A stretch of 64,000 nucleotides of DNA, taken from Gluconobacter cerevisiae. GTDB lineage: Bacteria; Pseudomonadota; Alphaproteobacteria; Acetobacterales; Acetobacteraceae. Under the pieces are notes generated by a model. It was not told the origin of the DNA, made no database searches, and saw only the letters and a program-made list of their open reading frames with translations. The position numbers and the translations under genes were made by a program. Shown here piece by piece: positions 24,843 to 33,783 of the stretch (within the stretch, counting starts at the first letter, position 1; every line of letters begins with the position of its first letter). The DNA is taken from assembly GCF_015244675.1 (NCBI RefSeq), contig NZ_JABCQO010000003.1, forward strand, positions 186,001 through 250,000, written 5' to 3'.

Positions 24843-25168
24843 TATCCCCTGCGACCATGAGTTGGGGTACAGGCATGAGGCCGATTGCTGGAGCGGAAGA
24901 CTGCTTCCCCAATCGGCGCAAATCCTCCACCCCGCCCAAGGCGATGCGTATTATTGGGCATCTGCGCAAGGACGATGACACCAGACGCCATCCGGTAACA
25001 GACTGCTACCTGCGATGATCGGGTCTTTTTGTCATGATGAGCCAGAGAGCTTTCGACAGGTTGTGGCGATCCGTGAGCCCATGACGCCGCGGGCGTCACA
25101 AGCGAAGCCCCAAGAGACAAGCCCATAACCCAGACAAAAATCACCAGAAAATGCGGAAAAGGCTTCAT
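24842..25168 (-). CDS. Small putative secreted protein, unknown family
   Basis: 108 aa; I do not recognise a family. The N-terminus MKPFPHFLVIFVWVMGLSLG, continuing to PAASWAHG, looks like a Sec signal peptide with cleavage near ASWA. The mature part is about 75 residues, polar, with His- and Arg-rich stretches and two cysteines. It lies downstream of ihfB on the same strand with a 97-bp gap and ends exactly at an intrinsic terminator. The ATG has no strong ribosome binding site. A real gene is plausible but not certain. Confidence 0.45.
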   Translation of the reverse strand: MKPFPHFLVIFVWVMGLSLGASLVTPAASWAHGSPQPVESSLAHHDKKTRSSQVAVCYRMASGVIVLAQMPNNTHRLGRGGGFAPIGEAVFRSSNRPHACTPTHGRRG

Positions 25169-25265
25169 GGCCTCATGATACCGCAAAAGCAGCTTGTCGA
25201 ACCAGTCTTGACCGGTCCCGGTTATCACCTTGCAGCGCCTCTGATGCGCTTCGGACACAATAATG

Positions 25266-25571
25266 TCAGTTACCGGATTTCATTGAAGACAAGCGCTGAT
25301 TGACACGCTCTCGGAGTTCTTTGCCTACCTTGAAGAACGGGACGCTCTTTTCCTCAACAGGCACAACGTCGCCCGTGCGAGGATTACGTCCCGTCCGGGC
25401 CGCACGTTCACGGGGAAGAAATGCTCCAAAACCGCGCAGTTCCACCCGATCCCCACGCGCAAGCGCAGAGCCGATCTCGTCAAAGACCGCATGAACGATG
25501 CGCTCTATATCGCGGGTAAGAAGGTGCGGATATGCTTCCGCCAGTTCGGCAATAAGCTCGGATCGAGTCAT
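25266..25571 (-). CDS. ihfB: Integration host factor subunit beta
   Basis: 101 aa HU/IHF-fold protein: [33 protein letters not shown], then [48 protein letters not shown]. The GRNPRTG arm inserts into the minor groove. The beta assignment follows from the N-terminus [10 protein letters not shown] and from the neighbour sppA, as in many proteobacteria. The start was set at ATG 25571; the in-frame extension upstream runs into sppA and is not family-like. It starts about 40 bases after the sppA stop. Confidence 0.93.
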   Translation of the reverse strand: MTRSELIAELAEAYPHLLTRDIERIVHAVFDEIGSALARGDRVELRGFGAFLPRERAARTGRNPRTGDVVPVEEKSVPFFKVGKELRERVNQRLSSMKSGN

Positions 25572-25611
25572 GACAGTTCTTCCACCTGACTCCGCGTTCT
25601 GAAACAGGCCA

Positions 25612-26556
25612 TCAGAGTTGCAAAATCGCAACGGCTCCGTCAAGGGCTTCACGGTCGAGAGCACTGGAGAAACTTCCTCCAAGCAACCCTGTCAGAAGCG
25701 CCCTTTTGCCGGGCCACTCATACCACCGCTTCGAACGTTCGGGCACCAGCGGAAGAACAGGATAGGACGATGTCCCTATATTCAGCCGCTTTCTGAGCCA
25801 TAACCTTGCCGCGTCTTCGTCTCCAAGTTCATCGACGAGACCCAGAGCAATAGCCTGCCGTCCTGTATAAGCACGCCCGTCCGCCAGGCTACGGACTTTT
25901 TCCTCTGTCAGATGGCGACCATCTGCAACCATCGAAACGAATTGAGCAAACAGATCGTTGACGATGCCTTGAAGCATCTGCCGCCCTTCGGGCGTCAGCG
26001 CACTGGTTGGATCCGTCTGATCTTTCATGGCGCCCGATGTGATGGCATTGACCCCAATTCCCAGACGCCCAAGACCAACCGAGACGTCAGGGCGCTGAAA
26101 AATGACGCCTATCGATCCCGTCAGAGTTGAAGGCAAAGCAACGATATGCTGAGCCGGCACGGAAAGCATATAGGCCGCCGAAGCTCCCATATCGCCCATT
26201 GAGACGGAAACTGGTTTGACGGCTGCAAAACGTTTAACTGCGTCATGAAGCCTTTCCCCACCAGTAACACCTCCGCCCGGGCTATCGACAACCAGAAGTA
26301 GCCCAGTCACATCCGGCGCACTCTGAGCCTGCTTCAGCGCGCGCACGATCTGCGAGACATTATTCTGGACAACACCAGTGATGGTGAGACGAACAATATG
26401 TGGTCTGTTGGTGAAATTTGAACCAACAGACCCGCTATGGCCCATCATCGAAATGACAAGGGCGCTGCAAAAAGCCACCAGCGCCCCGATCCGCCATAAC
26501 ACCAGCTGCCGATGCTTTGTCTGACTTGCCAGAAAAAGGTTTAGCTCAGCACTCAT
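25612..26556 (-). CDS. sppA: Signal peptide peptidase SppA (short form)
   Basis: 314 aa membrane-bound serine protease that degrades cleaved signal peptides. One N-terminal span ([20 protein letters not shown]) anchors a periplasmic S49 domain. The catalytic dyad is readable as Ser126 in [10 protein letters not shown] and Lys178 in [12 protein letters not shown]; the 52-residue spacing equals that of the Bacillus subtilis enzyme. [13 protein letters not shown] provides the oxyanion region. It is followed by ihfB on the same strand. Confidence 0.93.
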   Translation of the reverse strand: MSAELNLFLASQTKHRQLVLWRIGALVAFCSALVISMMGHSGSVGSNFTNRPHIVRLTITGVVQNNVSQIVRALKQAQSAPDVTGLLLVVDSPGGGVTGGERLHDAVKRFAAVKPVSVSMGDMGASAAYMLSVPAQHIVALPSTLTGSIGVIFQRPDVSVGLGRLGIGVNAITSGAMKDQTDPTSALTPEGRQMLQGIVNDLFAQFVSMVADGRHLTEEKVRSLADGRAYTGRQAIALGLVDELGDEDAARLWLRKRLNIGTSSYPVLPLVPERSKRWYEWPGKRALLTGLLGGSFSSALDREALDGAVAILQL

Positions 26557-26600
26557 GAAGCGAATCCTGCTTCCGTTTTTCAGACACGGTCAGAGAACAA

Positions 26601-27068
26601 TCAGTCTTCTTTCTTGACGCGACGCCCACGAGCAGATTCTTTCTTTCCCTCGCCGTTTGCCGCACTGATCTTCCGTCCCAGACCAATCTCACGCGCCAAA
26701 GCCGAGCGACGCTGGGCGTAATTCGGAGCTACAAGAGGGTAATCTGCCGGCAGACCCCAGCGTTCACGATACTGTTCCGGTGTCATGTCATAGGCGCTCT
26801 GAAGATGGCGCTTGAGCATCTTCAGTTTTTTACCGTCCTCAAGGCAGATGATGTAATCAGGAAAAACAGAGCGCTTGATAGGTACTGCCGGTTGTGGGCG
26901 CTCGGCCTGCGGCGCTTCCTCGGGAACTCCAGCCTTTGAAAGAGCATCATATACCTGCCGGATCAGGGTCGGCAGTGTTTCCGCCTCGAGGGCTCCACGA
27001 GACGCTTGGGCAGCAACGATCCTGGCGGTAAGTTCCAGAAGACCTGTATTGGAAGTGCTATCAGACAT
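26601..27068 (-). CDS. mucR: MucR/Ros family transcriptional regulator
   Basis: 155 aa. The MucR domain reads RSVFPDYIICLEDGKKLKMLKRHLQSAYDMTPEQYRERWGLPADYPLVAPNYAQRRSALAREIGLG. Only one of the usual zinc ligand positions is cysteine (IICLEDGKK), with His in KRHL; this degenerate zinc finger is common in the MucR branch. MucR proteins are H-NS-like silencers of AT-rich promoters in alphaproteobacteria. The upstream 200 bp is notably AT-rich, fitting autoregulation (inference). A basic tail follows (GKKESARGRRVKKED). Confidence 0.92.
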   Translation of the reverse strand: MSDSTSNTGLLELTARIVAAQASRGALEAETLPTLIRQVYDALSKAGVPEEAPQAERPQPAVPIKRSVFPDYIICLEDGKKLKMLKRHLQSAYDMTPEQYRERWGLPADYPLVAPNYAQRRSALAREIGLGRKISAANGEGKKESARGRRVKKED

Positions 27069-27268
27069 AATATTTTCACCCTATCTGTTCGAATGAATTT
27101 TCAGTTCCTTAACGCCTGTACAGGGTCAGGTAAATGCAGCATGGAAATATTTGACGTATTCCTTTTCCAATCCATGATTATCATCATATCAAAATAACCC
27201 GCAAACAAAAATAAGCCTATGCGCTTACAAAAGTATTCTGCGCTGCAGTTCACAACTGGGATGACGAC
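27069..27268. other. AT-rich divergent intergenic region (mucR / udgX)
   Basis: This 200-bp gap is much richer in A and T than the flanking genes, with runs such as TTATCATCATATCAAAATAA. It must hold the promoters of both divergent genes. I see no strong promoter boxes or hairpins. AT-rich DNA with TpA steps is the known preference of MucR, so it may be a MucR target. Confidence 0.4.
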
Positions 27269-28534
27269 ATGATCAGAGAAACTGTCACGCTCTCAACAGC
27301 AAGTGATTTTTCCGGCTGGCGTGCATGGGCACGCAAACTGCTTCACGACAGAGTTCCCGCCAGTTCAATACAATGGATCGTGAGCCCTCCACCATTCCTG
27401 TATGCCCCTTCTGCCACAAGGCTTCTTCCCAACGCCCCGTCCACAACCAACCTGCCCCGCGCCCTTGCTTCACTCTTCCCGGCTGTATTCGTATCCGAAG
27501 ACCCCGATAGACTTCACCTGCTGTATCTCACGCTTCAGACTTTACGTGACGGCATGTCAGTGCCCGATCAACTTATTGAAAGCCTGCGCAGACTCGCTAC
27601 GGAAAGCCGTAAAAGAGCGCTCGACCTGCGTTGTCAGATGCCCGACGCGCGCAATCCGGAATGGCAGATCCTCCGCACCTCCCATGCGGCAGCCCTGATC
27701 GACAGTCAGGCAGACGCACTATCAAATTTACGTCCGGAACCGTGGGTCGTGATAGCACCCGACCGAACACTGTTCTGGAACGCCGGGGAATATCGCTTCG
27801 GACCGGGCTTCACCGGCGATGACCTGCCTCCATCAGAGCTTATTGAGACTGCACGCAGCCTCGCCAGCGCCGGCAACAAAAATGCCTTCTGGGACGGAAT
27901 TGCACAGGTGCGACTACATCCTGAGTCGGAAAACATTGCGGCTTCTCCTTCACTCGCCAGCCTCCGCGCCAAGGCGATCGACTGCCAGATGTGTGAATTG
28001 TGCAGACCAGCGACACGGACTGTCTCCGGCGAAGGCGATCCCAAAGCCAGACTCCTCTTTATTGGTGAACAACCCGGAGATCAGGAAGATCTTCAGGGAC
28101 GCCCCTTTGTTGGACCAGCAGGACAACTATTCGACCGTGCCCTGCGAGAGGCTGGCGGAAACCGGGCCGAGACGTGGGTCACCAATGCCGTCAAACATTT
28201 CAAATTCATTCCCAGGGGCAACCGCCGCATTCATCAAAAACCAGATGCATCCGACATAAGCGCCTGCGCCCCCTGGCTTATGACGGAACGTCGGGTTCTG
28301 GCTCCCAGAGTGACGGTGATGCTGGGCGTTACAGCAGCCAGCGCTGTCCTTGGGCGTTCGGTCACAGTGTCGCGCGAGCGCTCGAAGCATATTCCTTTGG
28401 AGGATGGAAGTATCGGTCTGGTAACCGTACATCCATCTTATCTGCTGCGCCTTCCCGATGAGGAGTCCAAGACACGCGAATATACAAAATTCGTAAACGA
28501 TCTCCGAATGGCAATTTCCACTCTCGCCGGATAG
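27269..28534 (+). CDS. UdgX-type uracil-DNA cross-linking protein with DUF4130-like N-terminus
   Basis: 421 aa. Residues about 229-421 are a family 4-type uracil-DNA glycosylase: cysteines at 239, 242 and 333 for the Fe-S cluster, motif A GEQPGDQEDLQGRPFVGPAG (from 266), and motif B VHPS (387-390). The loop RGNRRIHQKP holds RRIH with His322, the mark of UdgX, whose histidine forms a covalent bond to uracil-excised DNA in Mycobacterium smegmatis. Residues about 1-220 resemble DUF4130 (FSGWRAWARKLLHDRVP, RLHLLYLTLQTL, IAPDRTLFWNAGEYRFGPG), but the usual MxKxVRRDIHKMHAF core is not readable. Divergent from mucR; FUSC follows by 27 bases. Confidence 0.88.
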   Translation: MIRETVTLSTASDFSGWRAWARKLLHDRVPASSIQWIVSPPPFLYAPSATRLLPNAPSTTNLPRALASLFPAVFVSEDPDRLHLLYLTLQTLRDGMSVPDQLIESLRRLATESRKRALDLRCQMPDARNPEWQILRTSHAAALIDSQADALSNLRPEPWVVIAPDRTLFWNAGEYRFGPGFTGDDLPPSELIETARSLASAGNKNAFWDGIAQVRLHPESENIAASPSLASLRAKAIDCQMCELCRPATRTVSGEGDPKARLLFIGEQPGDQEDLQGRPFVGPAGQLFDRALREAGGNRAETWVTNAVKHFKFIPRGNRRIHQKPDASDISACAPWLMTERRVLAPRVTVMLGVTAASAVLGRSVTVSRERSKHIPLEDGSIGLVTVHPSYLLRLPDEESKTREYTKFVNDLRMAISTLAG

Positions 28535-28561
28535 TGCCGTTAGGGCTAAGAAACCCACGCA

Positions 28562-30796
28562 ATGAGTGGCAGCACCATCTCCTCGGGACAACCGACTCCG
28601 GATAATACGACCACACGGCCTGCACCGCTGCGGCCGCGGGCGCGCCCTTTCCTCTCGTGGCTGTACGCTCCCAGCGCTTCATCCGTCACGTTTGCCCTGC
28701 GCAATACCATTGCCGCCTGTCTGGCAATTGGAATTGCATTCTGGATGGAACTGGACGACCCAGCCTGGGCCGCAATGACTGTGTGGGCCGTCGCACAGAC
28801 CAGCCGGGGCGAAAGCCAGTCAAAGGCCAAATGGCGCATCGTCGGCACCATCAGTGGCGGCGTTGCCGCCATCAGCATCATGGCGCTTGCTCCACAGGCG
28901 CCATGGCTGTTTTTTCCCATGATCGCATTATGGATTGGCCTGTGCAGCGGCTTTGCAACATTCGTTAGCAATTTCCGCTCCTATGCCCTTGTTCTTGCAG
29001 GATATACCTGTTCCATCATCTGCATGGGCGCAGCGTCCAACCCCGACAATATCTTCATGGTGGCCATGTCGCGCGGCACCTACATCGTGCTCGGCGTGCT
29101 GTGTGAAGCCTTCATGGGGCTCATTTTCGCCACCAGTCAGGAACGGCACGCCCGCGCGCAGCTCAGGCAGAAACTTGAATCGGCGCTGGTTCTCGTCACG
29201 ACGACCCTATGCAGCCTTCTGGGCGAAGAACGCGGAGCGCTGAACGCAGCCCGCCGCCAGTTCGGCACAATCCTCACCATCAATGACCAGATCGAATTTG
29301 CCGAAGTCGAAATGGGACCGCACGGCCATGAAGGCGACCATGCGCGCGCTGCCCTCGCGGCTGTCTCAGCCCTTCTCTCGCGCGGGTTCGGAATGGCCAT
29401 GCGCCTTCAGGTGCTCAACCATAACCACCCTGCATTTACCAAAACCGCAGACGAGATCCTCGCTTTTCTAAAGCAGTTTCCACAACGCCTGCCCGACCAG
29501 AATTCCGTCCCTGCCCTCCTCGCGGATTTACAGCATTTCCGGGATGTCTGCCGCCTATACGCTGCGCCACATCGCGAAACAGACATTCGCCCCGATCTTG
29601 AACCCATCCCCGGACATGAGCCCTTTGACGCAATCGATACCAGCCCGGAGATGTTGGATGACAGGCTGGACGAGCGCGTGCTTTTCGTCTCACTCGGAGA
29701 GCTTTTGGGCGATCTGGAACAGGCCATCAAGGAATACGAGGCCAGCACGCACCGCATCAAAGGCGATCACTTCCATTTCCAGCTCGAAACCCATCGAGAC
29801 ACACGTGAAGCCGTGCATAACGGCCTGCGGGGAGCCTGTGCGGTTCTGATCACAGCCTATATTTACGAAGTGACAGCCTGGCCAAACGGCCTTGGTTTCA
29901 TCGCCATTACGACGCTGGTTTGCGGACTTTTCGCCACGAAGGAAAATCCTGTTCTTGGCACCACGGAATTCCTCAAAGGTGCCGTGGCAGCCTATATCGT
30001 CGCGTGGTTTCTGGTCTTCGTTTTGATGCCGAAGGTCACGACTTTCGAGACCTTGACGCTCTTTCTGGGTCCCGCAATGTTTCTGGGCGGACTGGCCAAA
30101 GGAAATCCAGCAACAGCCGGTGGCTCGGCCGCTTACGGACTTCTGCTTCCCGCCATGCTCGGTCTGGAAAACCATCACGTCATGAACGAGCTCGCTTTTT
30201 ATAATGGCAACATGGCGACCGTTCTTGCTGTCGCCGTCAGCGTGATCGTTTTCCGAAGCGTCCTGCCCTTCAGCAGCGATGCCGAACGCCTCCGCCTCCG
30301 TCGCGTCATGCTGGGCGAATTGCAACATCTGGCCCATCCGGGCTTTAAGCCGCGCATTAGTGTCTGGATCGGACGCAATACGGACCGCTTTGCCCGCCTG
30401 ATCCGTCATGCAGGTCCAACACCTGCCCCGCTGATCGAAGCCTGCATCCTCGGAACGCTGGCAACCCTCACTCTCGGATTAAATGTCATCCGATTGCGCG
30501 CTTTGCTGGATCGCGAATATCTCCCAGAGAGCGCAAGACGGCCAATTCTGCTGGTTCTGCATTATGTTGAAGAATCAACCCGTCGCCACGACAAAGCCGC
30601 CCGCATCGCAGAAGCCGCAGTACGACGGCTACGCGTTCTCGATGCCCGGGAGACGGATCTGGTAACCCGTCTTGAGCTTACACGCGCCATCACCTATCTG
30701 GTCGTGATCGCCCATACCATGCGGACGAACGAAGATTTTCTCGATGCCAGCAGACCATTCCGTGGCGAAAGAAATAACCGCGTTCTTAAAACATGA
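28562..30796 (+). CDS. FUSC family inner membrane efflux protein (AaeB-like)
   Basis: 744 aa. Two membrane blocks, about residues 40-190 (FALRNTIAACLAIGIAFWMELD, PWLFFPMIALWIGLCSGFATF) and 425-590 (GLRGACAVLITAYIYEVTAWP, LGPAMFLGGLAKGNPATAGGSAA), flank a soluble region, and a cytoplasmic tail closes the protein. This is the FUSC (fusaric acid resistance / aromatic acid exporter) layout. Partner genes for a membrane fusion protein or the small DUF1656 protein are absent nearby, so it may act alone or with genes elsewhere. The ATG is 27 bases after the UdgX-type gene. Confidence 0.9.
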   Translation: MSGSTISSGQPTPDNTTTRPAPLRPRARPFLSWLYAPSASSVTFALRNTIAACLAIGIAFWMELDDPAWAAMTVWAVAQTSRGESQSKAKWRIVGTISGGVAAISIMALAPQAPWLFFPMIALWIGLCSGFATFVSNFRSYALVLAGYTCSIICMGAASNPDNIFMVAMSRGTYIVLGVLCEAFMGLIFATSQERHARAQLRQKLESALVLVTTTLCSLLGEERGALNAARRQFGTILTINDQIEFAEVEMGPHGHEGDHARAALAAVSALLSRGFGMAMRLQVLNHNHPAFTKTADEILAFLKQFPQRLPDQNSVPALLADLQHFRDVCRLYAAPHRETDIRPDLEPIPGHEPFDAIDTSPEMLDDRLDERVLFVSLGELLGDLEQAIKEYEASTHRIKGDHFHFQLETHRDTREAVHNGLRGACAVLITAYIYEVTAWPNGLGFIAITTLVCGLFATKENPVLGTTEFLKGAVAAYIVAWFLVFVLMPKVTTFETLTLFLGPAMFLGGLAKGNPATAGGSAAYGLLLPAMLGLENHHVMNELAFYNGNMATVLAVAVSVIVFRSVLPFSSDAERLRLRRVMLGELQHLAHPGFKPRISVWIGRNTDRFARLIRHAGPTPAPLIEACILGTLATLTLGLNVIRLRALLDREYLPESARRPILLVLHYVEESTRRHDKAARIAEAAVRRLRVLDARETDLVTRLELTRAITYLVVIAHTMRTNEDFLDASRPFRGERNNRVLKT

Positions 30797-31097
30797 TTTG
30801 AACACTAAATTTATTTGTAAACTATTTTCAGAGCTTATCTTCATCTCTTTAAATGATCCCATTGAGTCCTACTCAATGGGAATAACTGCTAAAGCTCCAG
30901 CAGTATGCTTTATATTCTGTACATTAACCGCACTATCGGAACCGATGGCCGGAAAAACCATACTGAGGGCACACATAAGCCTCCCAGACATATGCTCCAA
31001 AATCAAACATTCAGAAATGCGGAACCAAACTGCAACACAACCATTCATAAAATTGCAGAGTGGTTGTTCTATTCTGCTTCCATTCAAAGATACAGAA
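30797..31097. other. AT-rich region upstream of glutaminase
   Basis: About 300 bp of low-G+C DNA. It contains a perfect inverted repeat near its start and has possible promoter-like AT-rich hexamers, none convincing. The glutaminase frame stays open through it, but the encoded residues show no signal peptide or domain and precede a clear signal sequence, so I treat it as non-coding. Confidence 0.4.
30858..30880. repeat. Perfect 10-bp inverted repeat (CCCATTGAGT / ACTCAATGGG)
   Basis: CCCATTGAGT, a 3-base spacer, then ACTCAATGGG. It lies 62 bases after the FUSC stop codon and has no following T-run, so it is not a standard terminator. The 3' half (CCTACTCAATGGG) recurs as CCTACTCAATAGGG beyond the other side of the glutaminase gene. 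Confidence 0.85.
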
Positions 31098-32171
31098 ATG
31101 CCCATTCCAATGAGAAAACAAAAAACCTTTTTAAAATATTTGATTATAGCATCAATCAGCTCATACGCCTTTTTCAGTCCAACCCAAGAGGTACTCGCGC
31201 GCGATGCTCCCCAACCGAACCATACCCTGACCACTCAAGAGGCCGTTAACCGTGCCTACAATAATTACAAATCGACAACAGATGGGTCTAATGCGTCGTA
31301 TATTCCGTATTTAGAGAAAGCCAATAAAAGACTTTATGGAATTGTCATTGTCACGATAGACGGAAAAATTTTCAAGGCTGGAGATTCTGATTATTCTTTT
31401 CCAGTTGAATCAATTTCAAAAGTTTTCACCTTAGCGCACGTATTAAAAATACAAGGCGCAAAGAACCTGCAAAATAAAATTGGCGTCAATGCCACCGGAC
31501 TTCCTTTTAATTCTGCTTTAGCTATTGAACTTAATAACGACAAACTGACAGGCAGCCCCCCACCTGGCAATCCTCTCGTAAACGCTGGTGCAATTGCCAC
31601 TGCAAGCCTTGTCGAAGGCAAATCACTTGAAGAAAAATGGAATACTGTCATTAAGACAGCTTCTGCTTTTGCAGGACGCCCACTAAGTCTAAACAAAGAT
31701 GTTTACGACTCTGAAATGTCAGATAACCAGCACAATCTAGCCATAGCTATTCTTCTGAAAAGCTATAATTATCTTTATGCCGATTCAATCGAGACCATCG
31801 ATCTATACACACGCGAATGCTCTTATGACATTACAGCAAAAGATTTGGCTGTTATGGGAGCCACATTGGCTAATGGCGGAAATAACCCTCTTACACATCA
31901 AAATGTCATCGACGAGGAAACAAGTATGAGAGTTCTCGCAGTCATGGCGACTGCTGGCCTTTATAACACCTCGGGCGAATGGCTTTACAATGTTGGATTG
32001 CCTGCAAAAAGTGGTGTTGGCGGCGGTATTGTGGCTGTTGTACCTGGAAAAATGGCAATTGCAGTCTACTCATCACCTCTCGATCCCGCAGGAAACAGTG
32101 TGCGTGGACAACTAGCTATCCAGTCTATCGCACATGATCTAGGGATAAATATTTTCAAAAAAAATAGATAG
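31098..32171 (+). CDS. glsA: Glutaminase with signal peptide, AT-rich
   Basis: Hydrolyses L-glutamine to glutamate and ammonia. 357 aa, against about 310 for cytosolic GlsA, because of an N-terminal signal (MRKQKTFLKYLIIASISSYAFFSP, probably cleaved near EVLA-RD), so it should be periplasmic or secreted. The serine-dependent fold shows Ser105-Ile-Ser-Lys108, NPLVNAGAIAT, LYTRECSYDITAKDLAVMGATLANGG and SGVGGGIVAVVPGKMAIAVYSSPLD. The start could be ATG 31098 or 31110; neither has a strong ribosome binding site. Codon use is AT-rich (many AAA, AAT, TTT), unlike all neighbours, which suggests transfer from another source. Confidence 0.88.
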   Translation: MPIPMRKQKTFLKYLIIASISSYAFFSPTQEVLARDAPQPNHTLTTQEAVNRAYNNYKSTTDGSNASYIPYLEKANKRLYGIVIVTIDGKIFKAGDSDYSFPVESISKVFTLAHVLKIQGAKNLQNKIGVNATGLPFNSALAIELNNDKLTGSPPPGNPLVNAGAIATASLVEGKSLEEKWNTVIKTASAFAGRPLSLNKDVYDSEMSDNQHNLAIAILLKSYNYLYADSIETIDLYTRECSYDITAKDLAVMGATLANGGNNPLTHQNVIDEETSMRVLAVMATAGLYNTSGEWLYNVGLPAKSGVGGGIVAVVPGKMAIAVYSSPLDPAGNSVRGQLAIQSIAHDLGINIFKKNR

Positions 32172-33055
32172 GTATTAAAAAATATTAGAGTGAGTGACTG
32201 ATGATGCCGTATGCTGAATAGATGTTAATTATTATTTTCCATTATGGCATCATAAATAATGCTTTCTACTCGGATAGACAATCTTATCTTGTGATTTCTG
32301 ATCGACAAAACCCTACTCAATAGGGCACCGGATTTGCTGTGGCTTTGGACACAAAACGATTGGGCTGGTGCCGCCAAGTTATGAATGCCTTTGTCGAGGA
32401 GTATAGAAATTATTAATACGTTACAATACGTCATCTATTACCTATGGCCTTATCCTCCATGCTTGTCGACAGACAAACTTAGTCTTCAGGACTTCGAAAA
32501 AAGGTCAATAAAAGCAGTTTCCATGACTAGCATAGACGGATCATTCTGTAATCCGCAAGCTTCTTTCAGAAGTTATGGGAGCAATCTTGGCTGCCATCAT
32601 TGGAGTGAAAGATATAGTTTATCGACTGTCGACCATATTTCTGTGCCAATTTAGGTACGAGGGGGATAGACCCGTTGCCCTTTATCAACTACCCGCCACG
32701 ATCCTCACCAACCTCAAATTCCACCTCTTTAAACTTAACGGCCATTCGGGACTGCTGAAGAAGCTTCTTTTTAGTTGCGGAAACGATATTTCATACGTCA
32801 GAGGCCCGAGCCATTCGGTTTGATCAGAATAAAAGGACTGCCTGCATCTAGAGGGTTGTAAGTTCCGCCTTCCGGATCAAGGTAACGGGATATGAATGTC
32901 CATCAGCATCGCTATCCCCAAGTCCAATTTAATATCCTGTAAACTGCCCCCGCAGTGTGTCCACCAAAAATTGTTATAGTGCGCCATAGAATCGTTAAAT
33001 TCGTCGCAAGCGTGCGGAATTCAAAACCTAAATTTGCACTATGTAATATATAAAA
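32172..33055. other. Gene-poor AT-rich stretch next to tRNA-Ser
   Basis: Almost 900 bp without a convincing gene on either strand. Open frames are short (up to about 80 codons) and show no family features or good ribosome binding sites. On the minus strand around 32830-32930, two short adjacent frames (one containing GDSDADGHSYPV, the next RYLDPEGGTYNPLDAG) look protein-like but are separated by a frameshift and a stop, as in a decayed gene. The stretch ends at the 3' end of tRNA-Ser, a typical integration target. No intact transposase or integrase is seen. Confidence 0.6.
32312..32325. repeat. CCTACTCAATAGGG, partial copy of the repeat before glsA
   Basis: Matches the CCTACTCAATGGG half of the inverted repeat at 30868-30880 except for one inserted A. 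The two copies flank the glutaminase gene in the same orientation, about 1.44 kb apart. This could be chance or a relic of an inserted element. Confidence 0.35.
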
Positions 33056-33145
<90 letters not shown>

Positions 33146-33277
33146 GTACGGCTCTGCTGTTGCGCTGAACCTGATCGACGGACGGGCTTATGACGGGGTT
33201 TATCCGATATTGCAAGAGGCTAGAAACGACTTCCTTCAAGAAATCTGATTGCAAAGTGGTTTTTTCGTCGTTTCTGA

Positions 33278-33306
33278 TTGACTGAAAGTCCTCACTTCTG
33301 TATCGA
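33278..33306 (+). promoter_or_regulatory. Candidate promoter for rplU-rpmA
   Basis: TTGACT and TATCGA are separated by 17 bases, about 130 bases before the rplU start. The -35 box is good and the -10 is weak. The leader between them and the gene contains small hairpins (for example CCGGG-AACA-CCCGG) that could bear on ribosomal protein control; this is not shown by the sequence alone. Confidence 0.35.
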
Positions 33307-33435
33307 CCGCGACTGTTCCATATGGCCGTTTCTTGTGGCCATCGTGGAGCCAACGACAAAAAGCGACTGGGTCGCGCCAGACCGGGAACACCCGGCAGCA
33401 GCGGCCACGAGATCGGAACAGAGAGAGTTTCCAGA

Positions 33436-33750
33436 ATGTACGCAGTCATCCGCACCGGCGGTAAGCAGTATCGCGTTGCTCCCGAGAGCATCCTTAAGGT
33501 TGAGAAGCTCAAAGCTGAAGCCGGCAGCACCATCACCTTCACCGACGTCCTGATGGTTGGCGGCGAAGGCACCGTAACCGTTGGCGCACCACTGGTTGCT
33601 GGTGCGACCGTGACGGCAACTGTCGTCGCTCAGGATCGTCTGCCAAAGGTGATCATCTTCAAGAAGCGTCGCCGTCAGAACAGCCGCCGCAAGAATGGCC
33701 ACCGTCAGCCGGTGACCGTCCTGCGTATCAACGCGATCAACGCGGCCTGA
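33436..33750 (+). CDS. rplU: 50S ribosomal protein L21
   Basis: 104 aa large-subunit protein that binds 23S rRNA. It begins [20 protein letters not shown] and carries [28 protein letters not shown], the diagnostic L21 signature, near the C-terminus. The start was set at ATG 33436 to match the family N-terminus; the frame is open further upstream without meaning. rpmA follows after 33 bases, then obgE and proB, a standard order. Confidence 0.97.
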   Translation: MYAVIRTGGKQYRVAPESILKVEKLKAEAGSTITFTDVLMVGGEGTVTVGAPLVAGATVTATVVAQDRLPKVIIFKKRRRQNSRRKNGHRQPVTVLRINAINAA

Positions 33751-33783
33751 TTGGCCAGACACTTTAGGTAAGGACAAACAGTC

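Noticed and set aside
30744-31097. In-frame N-terminal extension of the glutaminase by 118 codons
   Set aside because: It would bury the signal peptide in the middle of the protein and overlap the FUSC gene end; the residues show no domain.
32225-32434. A 69-codon minus-strand frame after the glutaminase
   Set aside because: No start signal or family; it contains one of the short repeats and seems to be chance.
32575-32823. An 82-codon plus-strand frame beginning MGAILAAIIG
   Set aside because: No ribosome binding site, no recognised domain, and it is in apparently decayed AT-rich DNA.
33322-33435. Extension of the rplU frame upstream
   Set aside because: Ribosomal L21 begins at [14 protein letters not shown]; the upstream part overlaps leader hairpins and has no homology.
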